This document shows, piece by piece, positions 17,754 through 27,615 of a DNA stretch of 64,000 bases (positions within the stretch are counted from its first letter, which is position 1; every line of letters starts with the position of its first letter). The stretch lies in contig NZ_LN907827.1 of NCBI RefSeq assembly GCF_001517405.1, forward strand, positions 1,184,587 to 1,248,586. Direction: 5' to 3'. A program made the position numbers and the translations under genes. The notes below the pieces were generated by a model. That model saw only the letters and a list, made by a program, of their open reading frames with translations, did no database searches and was not told the DNA's origin. The DNA comes from Duffyella gerundensis (GTDB lineage: Bacteria > Pseudomonadota > Gammaproteobacteria > Enterobacterales > Enterobacteriaceae).

Positions 17754-19181
17754 ATGGCAACTCATCTGGTTTGGCTGCGTAATGATTTACGCATCAATGA
17801 TAACTATGCGCTGCATGCCGCCTGCCGCGACAACAAGGCTACCGTTATTGCCCTTTATGTTGCCACGCCCGGGCAGTGGCAGGACCACGATATGGCGCCC
17901 AAACAGGCCGCCTTTATTGCAAAAAGCCTGCATCTGCTGCAGCAGTCGCTGGCCGAGCGCGGCATTGCGTTGCACTACCAACAATGCGATCGCTATGACG
18001 ATGCGGTGGAAACGGTAAAAACGTTTTGCCAGCAGCAAAAAGTCGATGCGTTTTTTTATAATTATCAGTATGCAATTAATGAACGCGAGCGCGATGCCGC
18101 CGTGGAACGTGCGCTCAATGCGCTAAACATTACCTGCCAGGGATTTGATGACGGCCTGCTGCTTCCACCGGGCAGCGTGCAGAGCGGCAGCAACGGCATG
18201 TATAAAGTTTTCACGCCCTTCAGTAAGGCATTTGTGCGTCGCCTGCATCAGGAATTGCCCGAGTGCGTTCCGGCACCGGCCGCACGCGACGGGGCGCCAC
18301 TGACTACGCTGCACCGCCTTACGCCGTTTGATTATCCTCAGGAAGCGTTTGATGAAACGCTGTTTCCGCCGGGTGAGCAGGGCGGCCTGGCGCGACTGCG
18401 TGAATTTTGCCAGCAGCCGGTGGTGCAGTATCAGGATCGACGTAATTTTCCGGTACTGGACGGCACCAGCCGTTTATCGGTGCATCTCGCTACCGGTACG
18501 CTTTCGCCGCGCCAGTGTCTTCATCGGTTGTTAAAACACCATCCAGATGCGCTCGACGACGGCAAAAGCTTCATCTGGCTCAACGAGTTGATCTGGCGAG
18601 AGTTTTATACTCACCTGATGGTCGCCTGGCCAATGCTGTGTAAGCACCAGCCCTTCATTGGCTGGACCAGAAAAGTGCAGTGGCAGGAAAACAATGCTTT
18701 GCTCACCGCATGGCAGCAGGGGCAGACGGGCTATCCCATCGTGGATGCCGCCATGCGGCAGATGAATGCGCTGGGCTGGATGCATAACCGGTTGCGTATG
18801 ATCACCGCAAGCTTTTTGGTCAAAGATCTGCTGATTGACTGGCGAACAGGTGAACGGTACTTCATGCGTCAGTTGATTGATGGTGACTATGCCGCAAACA
18901 ACGGCGGCTGGCAGTGGGCAGCGTCTACCGGCACCGATTCCGCGCCCTATTTTCGCATTTTCAATCCCACCACGCAGGGCGAACGTTTTGATAAAGACGG
19001 CGAGTTTATCCGCCGCTGGCTGCCGGAACTAAAGGATGTGCCGGATAGCGACATTCACTCTCCGCAGCAGTGGGCAGAGAAAAACCATAAGAAACTCGAT
19101 TATCCGCAACCGATCGTGGAACATAAGGACGCACGTAAAAAAACGTTGGACGCCTTTGAAGCGGCACGCAATGCCTCATAA
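17754..19181 (+). CDS. phrB: Deoxyribodipyrimidine photolyase
   Basis: Repairs cyclobutane pyrimidine dimers with blue or near-UV light. It has 475 residues, close to E. coli PhrB (472). The N-terminal antenna domain (about 1-130, HLVWLRNDLR start) precedes the helical FAD-binding catalytic domain with LNELIWREFY, WMHNRLRM and the DYAANNGGWQW...GTDSAPYFRIFNP block. It follows the TudS-DUF1722 gene by 12 bp and precedes ybgI by 18 bp; E. coli dtpD, normally between phr and ybgI, is missing. Confidence 0.97.
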   Translation: MATHLVWLRNDLRINDNYALHAACRDNKATVIALYVATPGQWQDHDMAPKQAAFIAKSLHLLQQSLAERGIALHYQQCDRYDDAVETVKTFCQQQKVDAFFYNYQYAINERERDAAVERALNALNITCQGFDDGLLLPPGSVQSGSNGMYKVFTPFSKAFVRRLHQELPECVPAPAARDGAPLTTLHRLTPFDYPQEAFDETLFPPGEQGGLARLREFCQQPVVQYQDRRNFPVLDGTSRLSVHLATGTLSPRQCLHRLLKHHPDALDDGKSFIWLNELIWREFYTHLMVAWPMLCKHQPFIGWTRKVQWQENNALLTAWQQGQTGYPIVDAAMRQMNALGWMHNRLRMITASFLVKDLLIDWRTGERYFMRQLIDGDYAANNGGWQWAASTGTDSAPYFRIFNPTTQGERFDKDGEFIRRWLPELKDVPDSDIHSPQQWAEKNHKKLDYPQPIVEHKDARKKTLDAFEAARNAS

Positions 19182-19199
19182 GGCGCGGGAGAACGAGAT

Positions 19200-19943
19200 A
19201 TGCAAAATTTTCAGTTAGAAGCAGTCGTTAATCAGCAGCTTAATAGCGACAGTTTTAAGGATTACGCACCGAATGGCCTGCAGGTTGAAGGGCGGGCAGA
19301 GGTACGAAAAATCGTCACCGGCGTGACGGCCAGCCAGGCGCTGTTGGACGAAGCGGTGCGGTTACAGGCCGATGCTGTGATGGTACATCACGGCTATTTC
19401 TGGAAAAACGAATCGCCGTTGATCAAGGGCATGAAACGTTCGCGCCTGCGCACGCTATTGGTAAACGATATCAATCTGTACGGCTGGCATCTGCCGCTGG
19501 ATGCGCACCCGCAACTGGGTAATAACGCCCAGCTGGCGCGCATGCTGGATATTCAGGTCAAAGGCGAAGTCATGCCGCTGGTGCCCTGGGGTGAGTTAAC
19601 GGAAGCCTTAAGCGGCGAGCAGCTGGCTGAGCGCATCGGTACGGTGCTGGGGCGGCAGCCATTGCACTGCGGAGATAACGCGCCGGCACGCATTCGCCGT
19701 ATCGCCTGGTGCAGCGGCGGTGGCCAGGGCTTTATCGATAACGCCGCTGAGTTTGGCGTGGATGCGTTTATCACCGGCGAAGTTTCAGAGCAAACGATCC
19801 ACAGCGCCCGTGAAAACGGCCTGCATTTTTTTGCCGCCGGACATCATGCCACCGAGCGCGGCGGCATCAAGGCGCTGGGGGAATGGCTGGCCAGCGCCCA
19901 TCAGCTCGACGTTACCTTTATCGATATCAACAATCCTGCCTGA
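19200..19943 (+). CDS. ybgI: NIF3-family metal-binding protein YbgI
   Basis: A 247-residue member of the NIF3 (GTP cyclohydrolase I type 2-like) family, which forms a toroidal hexamer with a dinuclear metal site. Candidate metal ligands appear in MVHHGYFWK, LDAHPQLGNN and AAGHHATERGG. The physiological reaction is not established. It sits 18 bp behind phrB and 123 bp ahead of pxpB. A stem-loop and a good promoter separate it from pxpB, so it probably ends the ybgA-phrB-ybgI unit. Confidence 0.94.
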   Translation: MQNFQLEAVVNQQLNSDSFKDYAPNGLQVEGRAEVRKIVTGVTASQALLDEAVRLQADAVMVHHGYFWKNESPLIKGMKRSRLRTLLVNDINLYGWHLPLDAHPQLGNNAQLARMLDIQVKGEVMPLVPWGELTEALSGEQLAERIGTVLGRQPLHCGDNAPARIRRIAWCSGGGQGFIDNAAEFGVDAFITGEVSEQTIHSARENGLHFFAAGHHATERGGIKALGEWLASAHQLDVTFIDINNPA

Positions 19944-19956
19944 GCCACTTCTTCCC

Positions 19957-19984
19957 GCATCCTCATGCAACTTCATGAGGATGC
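19957..19984. repeat. Stem-loop between ybgI and pxpB
   Basis: Perfect 11-bp arms GCATCCTCATG and CATGAGGATGC with a 6-nt loop, 13 bp after the ybgI stop. There is no T-tract, so it is either a weak terminator or an mRNA 3'-end stabilizer. Confidence 0.5.
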
Positions 19985-19991
19985 AAAGCAG

Positions 19992-20020
19992 TTGACACAT
20001 TCCTGACACTTCCGCATAAC
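19992..20020 (+). promoter_or_regulatory. Promoter of the pxpBCA-pcp-nei operon
   Basis: A perfect TTGACA -35 (19992-19997) and a CATAAC -10 (20015-20020) are separated by 17 bp. The expected start lies about 40 bp before the pxpB start codon. No other comparable promoter was seen before nei. Confidence 0.7.
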
Positions 20021-20066
20021 TGTTTGCCTGCTTGAGGTTTTTGTTACATCAACCCGGAGGTACGTT

Positions 20067-20723
20067 TTGCAACGAGCACGTTGTTACCTGTTAGGTGAAC
20101 GCGCGGTAGTGCTTGAGCTTGAACCCCCAGTCAGCCTGGTCAGCCAGCAGCGGATTTGGGGATTGTGTGAGCAGCTAAAAGATCATCCGCAGATAATCGA
20201 AGCCATCCCTGGCATGAATAACCTGACCTTACTGCTGCGTAATCCGCAAGAGATGGCGCTGGATGCCATTGAGCATTTGCAACGCTGGTGGGAAGAGAGT
20301 GAAAGCAGCATACCGGATGCCCGACAGGTTGATGTTCCGGTGACCTACGGCGGCAGGGCGGGCCCCGATCTCCCCGAACTTGCGCGCTACTGCCAGATGA
20401 CAGAGAAACAGGTTGTCGAGCTTCACAGCAGTAGCCTTTACGTTGTCTATTTTATCGGCTTTCAGCCTGGCTTTCCCTATCTTGGCGGCCTCGATCAACG
20501 TCTGCATATGCCGCGCCGCGCCGAGCCGCGGGTCAGCGTTCCGGCAGGTTCGGTTGGTATTGGCGGTAGTCAGACCGGCATTTATCCGGCCGCTTCGCCA
20601 GGCGGATGGCAGCTGATTGGCCACACTTCAGCAGCGCTTTTTGATCCCTACCAGCAGCCACCTACGCTGCTGCGCCCCGGCGACAGCGTGCGCTTCGTGC
20701 CACAGCAGGAGGGCGTATGTTAA
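20067..20723 (+). CDS. pxpB: 5-oxoprolinase subunit PxpB
   Basis: A 218-residue subunit (allophanate hydrolase subunit 1-like, formerly YbgJ) of the ATP-dependent 5-oxoprolinase PxpABC, which opens 5-oxoproline to glutamate. Typical motifs are [26 protein letters not shown] and [11 protein letters not shown]. The ATG follows a CCCGGAGG ribosome-binding site. Its 3' end overlaps pxpC by 7 bp, indicating translational coupling. First gene of a seven-gene run that ends with nei. Confidence 0.96.
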   Translation: MQRARCYLLGERAVVLELEPPVSLVSQQRIWGLCEQLKDHPQIIEAIPGMNNLTLLLRNPQEMALDAIEHLQRWWEESESSIPDARQVDVPVTYGGRAGPDLPELARYCQMTEKQVVELHSSSLYVVYFIGFQPGFPYLGGLDQRLHMPRRAEPRVSVPAGSVGIGGSQTGIYPAASPGGWQLIGHTSAALFDPYQQPPTLLRPGDSVRFVPQQEGVC

Positions 20724-21649
20724 CCATTATTCGCAGCGGTATGAGCGCCTCAATTCAGGATGCTGGCCGCAACGGTTGGCGGCAATCGGGTATTGGTCAA
20801 AGCGGCGCGCTTGATCTGCCCGCTATGACCACCGCCAATCTGCTGGCCGGTAACGATCCGCTTAGCGCAGTCATTGAAGTGACGCTTGGTCAGTTTTGCT
20901 GTCAGTTTGAACGGGATGGCTGGTTTGCACTGACCGGCGCCGGATGTCACGCTGAGCTGGATGGCAAAGCTGTCTGGACCGGCTGGCGGCTGCCGGTGAA
21001 AAAAGGCCAACGGTTGACCCTGGCGACGCCGGTGCGCGGCATGCGCAGCTATCTGGCGATCAACGGCGGCTTCGCCATTACGCCCGTGCTTGGCTCTGCC
21101 AGTACCGATCTCAAGGCGGGATTTGGTGGTTTTGGCGGCCGGGCTTTGCAGGAGGGCGATCGCATTCCCCTGAACGCAGCGACCCGACACTTCACTCAGC
21201 CCGCAGGTGTGCGGCAGCTGCTGTGGGGAAACCGCATCCGGGCATTGCCGGGACCGGAATACCATGAGTTCAGCCATGAGTCTCAGGAAGCGTTCTGGCG
21301 CGTCTCTTGGACGCTGAACCCGCAAAGCAACCGTATGGGTTATCGCTTGCAGGGGCGTCCGCTTAACCGCGAAATACCACGCGAGCTGCTGTCACACGGG
21401 ACCTTGCCGGGCGTGGTGCAGGTGCCGCCAAATGGCCAGCCGATTGTGCTGATGTCCGATGCGCAAACCACCGGCGGCTACCCACGCATCGCCTGTGTTA
21501 TTGAAGCTGATCTCTATCATCTGGCGCAGATTCGCCTGGGCGAGCCGATCCATTTTGTCCACTGTTCGCTGCAAGAGGCGCTGGAAGCGAAGCGGCAGCA
21601 ACAGCACGTTCTCAATCAGATCTCATGGGGGCTGCAACATGAAAATTGA
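20717..21649 (+). CDS. pxpC: 5-oxoprolinase subunit PxpC
   Basis: A 310-residue subunit (allophanate hydrolase subunit 2-like, formerly YbgK). Family motifs include [22 protein letters not shown] near the N-terminus, [19 protein letters not shown] and [17 protein letters not shown]. PxpB and PxpC together are thought to form the ATP-using part of the oxoprolinase. It overlaps pxpB at its start and pxpA at its end (11 bp, CATGAAAATTGA), so the three subunits are produced in a coupled manner. Confidence 0.96.
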   Translation: MLTIIRSGMSASIQDAGRNGWRQSGIGQSGALDLPAMTTANLLAGNDPLSAVIEVTLGQFCCQFERDGWFALTGAGCHAELDGKAVWTGWRLPVKKGQRLTLATPVRGMRSYLAINGGFAITPVLGSASTDLKAGFGGFGGRALQEGDRIPLNAATRHFTQPAGVRQLLWGNRIRALPGPEYHEFSHESQEAFWRVSWTLNPQSNRMGYRLQGRPLNREIPRELLSHGTLPGVVQVPPNGQPIVLMSDAQTTGGYPRIACVIEADLYHLAQIRLGEPIHFVHCSLQEALEAKRQQQHVLNQISWGLQHEN

Positions 21650-22376
21650 TTTTAATGCCGATTTGGGTGAAGGCTGCGCCAGCGATCGCGCACTGCTGCA
21701 ACTGGTTAGCTCCGCCAATATCGCCTGTGGCTTTCATGCAGGCGATGCGGCAACCATGCTGCAGTCGGTGCGCTGGGCGCAGGAGTTTGGCGTAGCTATC
21801 GGCGCGCATCCCAGCTTCCCCGATCGGGAAAATTTTGGCCGTACCGCCATGCAGTTACCGGCTGAAACGGTCTATGCGCAGGTGGTTTATCAGGTTGGTG
21901 CGTTGAAAGCGCTGGCCGAAAGCGAGGGGGCAAAGCTGGTGCATGTGAAGCCTCACGGCATGCTTTATAACCAGTCGGCACGCGATCCACTGCTGGCGGA
22001 TGCGATCGCCCGTGCGGTCAAGGCGGTCGATGCAGGGTTAATTTTAGTCGGGCTGGCCAACAGCGTCTCAATCGAGGTGGCGAAACGAGTGGGGCTGAAG
22101 ACCCGGCAGGAAGTGTTTGCCGATCGCGGTTATCAGGCAGATGGCGCACTGGTGCCGCGCGGCCAGCCTGGCGCGATGATCGACAGCGAAGATCGCGCTA
22201 TTGCACAAACGCTGGCGATGGTGCAGCAGGGCCGGGTGCAAAGTGTCGATGGGCAATGGGTTCCATTGCAGGCAGAAAGCGTTTGCCTGCATGGCGATGG
22301 CGAACATGCGCTGAATTTTGCCCGCCGGCTACATCAGGCGTTTGCCAGTGAAAATATTACCGTCACCGGTCAATAG
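21639..22376 (+). CDS. pxpA: 5-oxoprolinase subunit PxpA
   Basis: A 245-residue LamB/YcsF-family TIM-barrel subunit (formerly YbgL). The start is fixed at 21639 by the hallmark N-terminus [12 protein letters not shown]; the longer frame from 21459 is only the alternate frame of pxpC. Motifs [20 protein letters not shown] and [10 protein letters not shown] are intact. In E. coli this gene is followed by nei; here the transporter genes and pcp are inserted between them. A hairpin (GGGCGG/CCGCCC, 22380-22396) follows the stop without a T-tract. Confidence 0.96.
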   Translation: MKIDFNADLGEGCASDRALLQLVSSANIACGFHAGDAATMLQSVRWAQEFGVAIGAHPSFPDRENFGRTAMQLPAETVYAQVVYQVGALKALAESEGAKLVHVKPHGMLYNQSARDPLLADAIARAVKAVDAGLILVGLANSVSIEVAKRVGLKTRQEVFADRGYQADGALVPRGQPGAMIDSEDRAIAQTLAMVQQGRVQSVDGQWVPLQAESVCLHGDGEHALNFARRLHQAFASENITVTGQ

Positions 22377-22435
22377 ACCGGGCGGATTTGCCGCCCTCTG
22401 AACGGCGGTGCTGACCTTTACCTTGATGGGAAAAT

Positions 22436-23167
22436 ATGATGGAAACAGCAGTTAACCTCTGGCCTCTGGTGGGTATCGCCGCCATCGTCGTCGGCTTTTT
22501 ACTTCGTTTCAATCCCGTATTAGTGGTTATCGTCTCGGGATTTATTACCGGATTTGCTGCACTGATGCCGGTGATGGATGTGCTGGAAAAGCTGGGCACC
22601 GGTTTTCTTAATACCCGCAATTTACCGTTGATTCTGTTGCTTCCACTGGCGGTGATCGGCCTGCTTGAGCGGCACGGTTTGAAAGAGCGCGCGCAGGGTT
22701 GGATCGCGCAAATCAAAAGCGCCACGGCGGGGCGATTGCTGATCGTCTACCTGTTCGTCCGTGAAATTACCGCTGCATTGGGCCTGACCAGTTTGGGCGG
22801 CCATCCGCAAATGGTGCGCCCACTGCTGGCACCGATGGCCGAGGGCGCAGCAGAAAATCGTTATGGTGAACTGCCTGCCGACGTGCGTCATCGGCTCCGG
22901 GCGATGTCCGCCGCGACCGACAATATTGGCCTCTTTTTTGGCGAGGATATTTTTGTCGCTTTCGGTGCGATCATTTTCATGCACAACTTTATGCTGGAGT
23001 CCGCCGGTATTCAGACCGAGCCGCTGCACATTGCGGTTTGGGGCATTCCCACTGCGGTAGCCGCCTTTATTATTCATGCCGTTCGCCTGCAGCGAATGGA
23101 TAAAAAATTGGCTGCTGAGCTGGCGAGCCTGAATGCACAGGCATTGCAGTCACGGGGAGATCGCTGA
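22436..23167 (+). CDS. DUF969 membrane protein, probable 5-oxoproline transporter subunit
   Basis: A 243-residue integral membrane protein with about six hydrophobic segments, the first at residues 7-25 (LWPLVGIAAIVVGFLL). It belongs to the DUF969 family, which is found next to DUF979 and pcp or oxoprolinase genes and has been annotated as a subunit of a 5-oxoproline transporter. No transport assay is implied by the sequence. It lies 59 bp after pxpA and overlaps the DUF979 gene by 1 bp (TGATG). An ATG 3 bp downstream is an alternative start. Confidence 0.82.
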   Translation: MMETAVNLWPLVGIAAIVVGFLLRFNPVLVVIVSGFITGFAALMPVMDVLEKLGTGFLNTRNLPLILLLPLAVIGLLERHGLKERAQGWIAQIKSATAGRLLIVYLFVREITAALGLTSLGGHPQMVRPLLAPMAEGAAENRYGELPADVRHRLRAMSAATDNIGLFFGEDIFVAFGAIIFMHNFMLESAGIQTEPLHIAVWGIPTAVAAFIIHAVRLQRMDKKLAAELASLNAQALQSRGDR

Positions 23168-24177
23168 TGTTTCAACAACACTATCTTTTCTGGCTGGCCG
23201 GACTGATTTTACTGGTGGTGGCGGTGATGTCATGGCGTGACAGCGCCAATCCGCGACGCCTGACCACCGGCCTGTTTTGGGCGCTTTATGGGCTGATTTT
23301 CTTTGTCGGTGACTGGACGCAAAACCTGTTTGCGCAGCTGGTGGGCGTGGAAGAGAGTGCGCGTGCGCTGCATATTACCGTGGGCGTGCTGGTGGTGATT
23401 ATGGCGGTCATCGCCGGTTGCGGCGGCGTGCGCCTGGGTCGTTACCATCAGCGCAGCGCTGAAGAGCGCCAGCAGAGCGCCAAACGTCTGCATAACAAAC
23501 TGTTTCTGCCGGCGCTGGTGATCCCGCTGGTAACGGTAATTGGCGTGCTGGCCTTTAACCATATACCCGGCCTGCAAACCGCGATCTTTGGCGCCGGTAA
23601 TCACGCCACGCTGGTAACCCTGTTTTCGATGACGCTGGGTTGTCTGCTGGCTTGGGTAATTACGCTGAAGCTGACGCTGGAGGGACCGGCGCAATCGCTG
23701 CAGGAAGCGCGTCGTCTGCTCGACTCGATCGGCTGGGCGTTTATCCTGCCGCAGATCCTCGCTACGCTGGGTCTGCTCTTTACTTCGGCGGGCGTGGGCA
23801 CAGCAATTTCACATCTGACTGAAACCTGGCTGGCGGTCGATAATCGCTTTATTGCGGTTGCGGTGTACGCCATCGGCATGGCGCTGTTAACCATGGTGAT
23901 GGGTAACGCCTTTGCTGCTTTTCCGATTATCACCGCAGGCGTGGGCATTCCGGTGCTGGTGGTCCAGCACGGCGGCGATCCGGCGGTTATGGCCGCTATC
24001 GGTATGTTCTCTGGCTACTGCGGCACGCTGATGACACCGATGGCGGCTAACTTCAATATCGTGCCTGCAGCGCTGCTTGAGCTACCCGATCGCAACGCGG
24101 TGATCAAGGCGCAGGTTCCAACCGGCGTGCTATTGTTAATGGTCAATGTGGTCCTGCTCTATTTCCTGATGTTTTAA
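23167..24177 (+). CDS. DUF979 membrane protein, probable 5-oxoproline transporter subunit
   Basis: A 336-residue membrane protein with roughly eight to ten hydrophobic segments and a polar loop after residue 90 ([18 protein letters not shown]). It belongs to the DUF979 family, partner of DUF969. A conserved-looking polar stretch [17 protein letters not shown] lies in the second half and may line the substrate path (inference). The start overlaps the DUF969 stop by one base and pcp follows after 13 bp. The pair resembles a two-part secondary carrier rather than an ABC system, because no ATPase is nearby. Confidence 0.82.
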   Translation: MFQQHYLFWLAGLILLVVAVMSWRDSANPRRLTTGLFWALYGLIFFVGDWTQNLFAQLVGVEESARALHITVGVLVVIMAVIAGCGGVRLGRYHQRSAEERQQSAKRLHNKLFLPALVIPLVTVIGVLAFNHIPGLQTAIFGAGNHATLVTLFSMTLGCLLAWVITLKLTLEGPAQSLQEARRLLDSIGWAFILPQILATLGLLFTSAGVGTAISHLTETWLAVDNRFIAVAVYAIGMALLTMVMGNAFAAFPIITAGVGIPVLVVQHGGDPAVMAAIGMFSGYCGTLMTPMAANFNIVPAALLELPDRNAVIKAQVPTGVLLLMVNVVLLYFLMF

Positions 24178-24190
24178 AGAAGGCGTCGCC

Positions 24191-24838
24191 ATGAAAACGG
24201 TGTTAATCACGGCTTTTGAGCCTTTTGAAAATGAAACAGTTAATCCTTCGTGGGAAGCGGTCCGGCAGCTCGATCAACATATTATCGCTGGCGCTAAAGT
24301 CGTAGCGAAGCAATTGCCCTGTGTATTTGGGCAGTCGCTGGACACGCTCTGCTCAGCGATTGAAAACCTGCAGCCCGAGCTGGTTATTGCCGTGGGGCAG
24401 GCGGGCGGGCGCGTGGATATCACGCTTGAACGCATCGGTATCAATGTTGATGACGCACGTATTGCGGATAACCACGGTAATCAACCGGTGGATATGCCGG
24501 TGGTAACGGGCGGGCCGGCTGCCTATTTTTCAACGCTGCCGATTAAAGCCATGGTTGAGGCGATACGGCAAGCCGGTATTCCGGCGTCGGTATCACAAAC
24601 CGCAGGCACCTTTGTCTGCAACCACGTGATGTACGGCTTGCTGCACCATTTGCAGCAAAACGGCAACCGAACCCGGGGCGGCTTTATCCACATCCCCTAC
24701 CTGCCTGAACAGGCTGCTCGCCATGCTGGCACGGCGAGTCTGTCGGCAGAAACGGTTATTGCGGCGCTGGAAACGGCTATCGCCGTGGCGCTGCGCACGG
24801 AAGAAGACAGCCGTATTAGCGGCGGTACCACTCATTAA
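24191..24838 (+). CDS. pcp: Pyroglutamyl-peptidase I
   Basis: A 215-residue cysteine peptidase (family C15) that removes N-terminal pyroglutamate from peptides. The catalytic triad is visible as Glu80 (TLERIG), Cys143 ([10 protein letters not shown]) and His167 (GFIHIPYLP). No signal peptide, so it acts in the cytoplasm. Its product, 5-oxoproline, is the substrate of PxpABC encoded upstream in the same operon, which gives the operon a clear logic. It is 13 bp after the transporter pair and 15 bp before nei. E. coli K-12 lacks this gene. Confidence 0.96.
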   Translation: MKTVLITAFEPFENETVNPSWEAVRQLDQHIIAGAKVVAKQLPCVFGQSLDTLCSAIENLQPELVIAVGQAGGRVDITLERIGINVDDARIADNHGNQPVDMPVVTGGPAAYFSTLPIKAMVEAIRQAGIPASVSQTAGTFVCNHVMYGLLHHLQQNGNRTRGGFIHIPYLPEQAARHAGTASLSAETVIAALETAIAVALRTEEDSRISGGTTH

Positions 24839-24853
24839 TCAAGGGAAGATGTT

Positions 24854-25642
24854 ATGCCTGAAGGGCCAGAGATCCGCCGCGCCGCCGATCGCCTTGAGAA
24901 GGCCATTCTCGGAAAGCCGCTGACCGATGTCTGGTTCGCTTTTCCTCAGTTGGCTACCTACGCCTCCTCATTGATTGGCGAAACGGTAACAGCGATTGAA
25001 ACGCGCGGCAAAGCGCTGCTGACCTACTTTTCCAACGGTCTGGTGCTCTACAGTCACAATCAGCTTTATGGCGTCTGGCGGGTGATGCCAGCAGGGAAAG
25101 AGCCGGAAACCAACCGTATCCTGCGCGTGCGGCTGAGCAATGCCAAAAAAAGCATCCTGCTCTACAGTGCGTCGGATATTGAGTTATTAAATCAGGATAC
25201 GCTGGCGGCACACCCTTTTTTACAGCGGGTTGGCCCGGATGTACTTGATGCAACGCTAACGGATCAACAGGTGAAAGAGCGGCTGCTGTCCACGCGCTTT
25301 CGCCGTCGGCAGTTTAGCGGTTTACTGCTTGATCAATCTTTCCTGGCGGGGCTAGGTAACTATTTGCGGGCAGAGATTTTGTGGCTGGCAGCGCTGAAGC
25401 CGCAGCATAAGGCGCAGGATTTAACCGAAGACCAGCTGGATATCCTGAGCGCCGCATTGTTATCAGTGCCGCGTCATTCCTATCAGACGCGGGGTACCAT
25501 GAAGGATTATCATCATGGCGCCGCATTTACCTTCAACGTCTTTCACCGCGGAGGTAAGCCGTGTCCACGCTGTGGCGAAACAATAGAAAAGACCACGCTC
25601 TCGTCGCGCCCTTTTTACTGGTGTCCTGCCTGCCAGCAATAA
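24854..25642 (+). CDS. nei: Endonuclease VIII (oxidized pyrimidine glycosylase)
   Basis: A 262-residue Fpg/Nei-family DNA glycosylase/AP lyase for oxidized pyrimidines. The catalytic Pro2 and Glu3 are in the MPEGPEIRR start. The helix-two-turn-helix region contains [12 protein letters not shown], and the C-terminal zinc finger has CPRCGE...YWCPACQ. It is the last gene of the pxp operon, as in E. coli where nei follows pxpA. The stop codon is the first part of a 28-bp palindromic terminator. Confidence 0.97.
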   Translation: MPEGPEIRRAADRLEKAILGKPLTDVWFAFPQLATYASSLIGETVTAIETRGKALLTYFSNGLVLYSHNQLYGVWRVMPAGKEPETNRILRVRLSNAKKSILLYSASDIELLNQDTLAAHPFLQRVGPDVLDATLTDQQVKERLLSTRFRRRQFSGLLLDQSFLAGLGNYLRAEILWLAALKPQHKAQDLTEDQLDILSAALLSVPRHSYQTRGTMKDYHHGAAFTFNVFHRGGKPCPRCGETIEKTTLSSRPFYWCPACQQ

Positions 25643-25669
25643 AAAAACGGGTCAATTGACCCGTTTTTT
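25642..25669. terminator. Bidirectional terminator between nei and gltA
   Basis: A perfect 28-bp palindrome: six A, then CGGGTCA and its complement, then six T. It works on paper for both converging transcripts (nei on plus, gltA on minus) and overlaps the last base of the nei stop codon. Confidence 0.9.
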
Positions 25670-25691
25670 ACACTTCTGCGTTAGGGAACGA

Positions 25692-26975
25692 TCACTCTTT
25701 CAGCTGTGAGGAAAACTCACGCGCTTCGTAACCGGTATAAAGCTGACGCGGACGCGCGATTTTAATGCCGTCATCGTGCATCTCTTTCCAGTGAGCGATC
25801 CAGCCAACGGTACGCGCCATCGCAAAGATAACGGTAAACATTGAGCTTGGAATGCCCATCGCTTTCAGAATAATACCGGAGTAGAAATCGACATTTGGAT
25901 AGAGTTTGCGCTCAATAAAGTAGGGATCGTTCAGCGCAATATGTTCCAGCTCCATAGCAACTTCCAGCAGGTCATCCTTCATGCCCAGCTCATTCAATAC
26001 TTCATGGCAGGTTTCACGCATAACGGTGGCACGTGGATCGTAGTTTTTGTAGACGCGATGACCAAAGCCCATCAGGCGGAAAGAGTCATTTTTGTCTTTT
26101 GCACGACGTACAAACTCAGGAATGTGCTCAACGGTGCTGATCTCTTCCAGCATACGTAAACACGCTTCATTAGCACCGCCGTGCGCGGGCCCCCACAGGG
26201 AAGCGATACCTGCTGCGATACAGGCAAACGGGTTAGCACCGGAAGAACCTGCGGTTCTGACCGTTGATGTTGAAGCGTTTTGCTCGTGATCGGCATGCAG
26301 AATCAGAATGCGATCCATAGCGCGCTCAAGTACCGGATTAACCACGTACTCTTCACACGGCGTGGAGAACATCATATTCAGGAAGTTACCGGCATAAGAG
26401 AGATCGTTACGCGGATAAACGAAAGGCTGACCGATCGAATATTTGTAACACATCGCCGCTACCGTCGGCATTTTCGATAACAGGCGGAAAGCAGCGATTT
26501 CACGATGGCGCTCAATGTTTACATCCAGCGAATCGTGGTAAAACGCAGCCAGCGCGCCGGTAACACCACACAGCACCGCCATCGGGTGTGAATCACGACG
26601 GAAACCGTGGAACAGACGAGTAATCTGCTCATGGATCATCGTGTGACGAGTAACGGTGGTGCAGAAGTCATCAAACTGGGCCTGGGTTGGCGCTTCGCCA
26701 TTCAGCAGAATGTAACAAACTTCGAGATAGTTAGAGTGGGTAGCCAATTGATCAATCGGGAAACCACGATGGAGCAGAATGCCTTCGTCACCGTCAATGT
26801 AGGTAATTTGGGATTCACAGGACGCAGTAGAAGTAAAACCAGGATCGTAGGTGAATAAGCCTTGCGCTCCCAGCGTACGCACATCGACAACATCCTGACC
26901 CAGGGTGCCGTGCAGTACATCCAGTTCAACGGGGGCTTCGCCTTGTAGGGTAAGCGTCACTTTTTTATCAGACAT
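25692..26975 (-). CDS. gltA: Citrate synthase
   Basis: Condenses acetyl-CoA and oxaloacetate to citrate, the entry step of the TCA cycle. It has 427 residues, the same as E. coli type II, NADH-sensitive, hexameric GltA. Catalytic motifs [27 protein letters not shown] and the Asp of NVDFYSG are intact. An AAGGAG ribosome-binding site precedes the ATG. It faces sdhCDAB-sucABCD across a 640-bp control region, an arrangement conserved across enterobacteria. Confidence 0.98.
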   Translation of the reverse strand: MSDKKVTLTLQGEAPVELDVLHGTLGQDVVDVRTLGAQGLFTYDPGFTSTASCESQITYIDGDEGILLHRGFPIDQLATHSNYLEVCYILLNGEAPTQAQFDDFCTTVTRHTMIHEQITRLFHGFRRDSHPMAVLCGVTGALAAFYHDSLDVNIERHREIAAFRLLSKMPTVAAMCYKYSIGQPFVYPRNDLSYAGNFLNMMFSTPCEEYVVNPVLERAMDRILILHADHEQNASTSTVRTAGSSGANPFACIAAGIASLWGPAHGGANEACLRMLEEISTVEHIPEFVRRAKDKNDSFRLMGFGHRVYKNYDPRATVMRETCHEVLNELGMKDDLLEVAMELEHIALNDPYFIERKLYPNVDFYSGIILKAMGIPSSMFTVIFAMARTVGWIAHWKEMHDDGIKIARPRQLYTGYEAREFSSQLKE

Positions 26976-27370
26976 TTATGGTCTCCTTAGCGCCTTGTAG
27001 GTAGAGATCTTAGACACCTTTAAAACGGTCATGTTACCGACAGCCTCATATATTTTTGAGGTCAGTTCACTCTGCGGCACGGTGACTGTAGCAAGGTACA
27101 GAGTGAGGAGCGCATCCAGGCAAGAGTCCGGCAGGCATGGCTAACTGCGTTTCGCGGTTGTTAAAGATCTGTTCTGGTCATAACGTATGTTGAACCAATA
27201 ACCTGATGCTTTTAAGCAATATTAACATGCCAATGTTACATAACTTATGCTTAGGGGAAAGTGTATCCCCATAACTTTTGCGCATCATCGGTTTTTTGAT
27301 GCATCGTTTGTAACCGAATTGTTGAACTTTTGTCAAATCAGATAATTAAATTTGTATAAATTGTGAAATT

Positions 27371-27386
27371 CGTGAGTCAGATCACT
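27371..27386. promoter_or_regulatory. Candidate CRP site upstream of sdhC
   Basis: CGTGA-N6-TCACT matches the CRP consensus at eight of ten positions. It lies centred about 80 bp before the predicted sdhC transcription start, a position compatible with activation. cAMP-CRP control of sdh and gltA is established in E. coli. Confidence 0.4.
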
Positions 27387-27423
27387 GTTCCACCTAAATT
27401 TCACCAAAGAGATTGTAGGGGAA

Positions 27424-27452
27424 TTGTAATAAGAATGTGATCCCCTTATACT
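27424..27452 (+). promoter_or_regulatory. Promoter of sdhCDAB-sucABCD
   Basis: TTGTAA (27424-27429) and TATACT (27447-27452) are 17 bp apart. Transcription would start near 27459, giving a leader of about 157 nt before sdhC, long enough to hold sRNA target sites such as those known for Spot 42 and RyhB in E. coli. Confidence 0.65.
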
Positions 27453-27615
27453 TTCGCCAGGTCTCCGGAATATCCTGACACCGAGAGCCACCCAGCGTTT
27501 CTGGCGCCTTAATTAACACTGGATGTTGCTGTATTGGTGACGGTTAAAGTTTGATTGCAGCAGCAATTAAACTGGCACCTTCAGGACCGGAGGGAGCAAA
27601 ATAAAAAAAAGCTGT

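Larger units (their letters stand above)
26976..27615. promoter_or_regulatory. Divergent gltA-sdhC control region
   Basis: This 640-bp gap holds both promoters and no gene of its own. A clear sdhC promoter and a CRP-like site are listed separately. The central part (27180-27370) is AT-rich with TTAA-containing stretches, compatible with ArcA binding known for these promoters in E. coli, but individual ArcA sites could not be placed with confidence. Confidence 0.7.
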
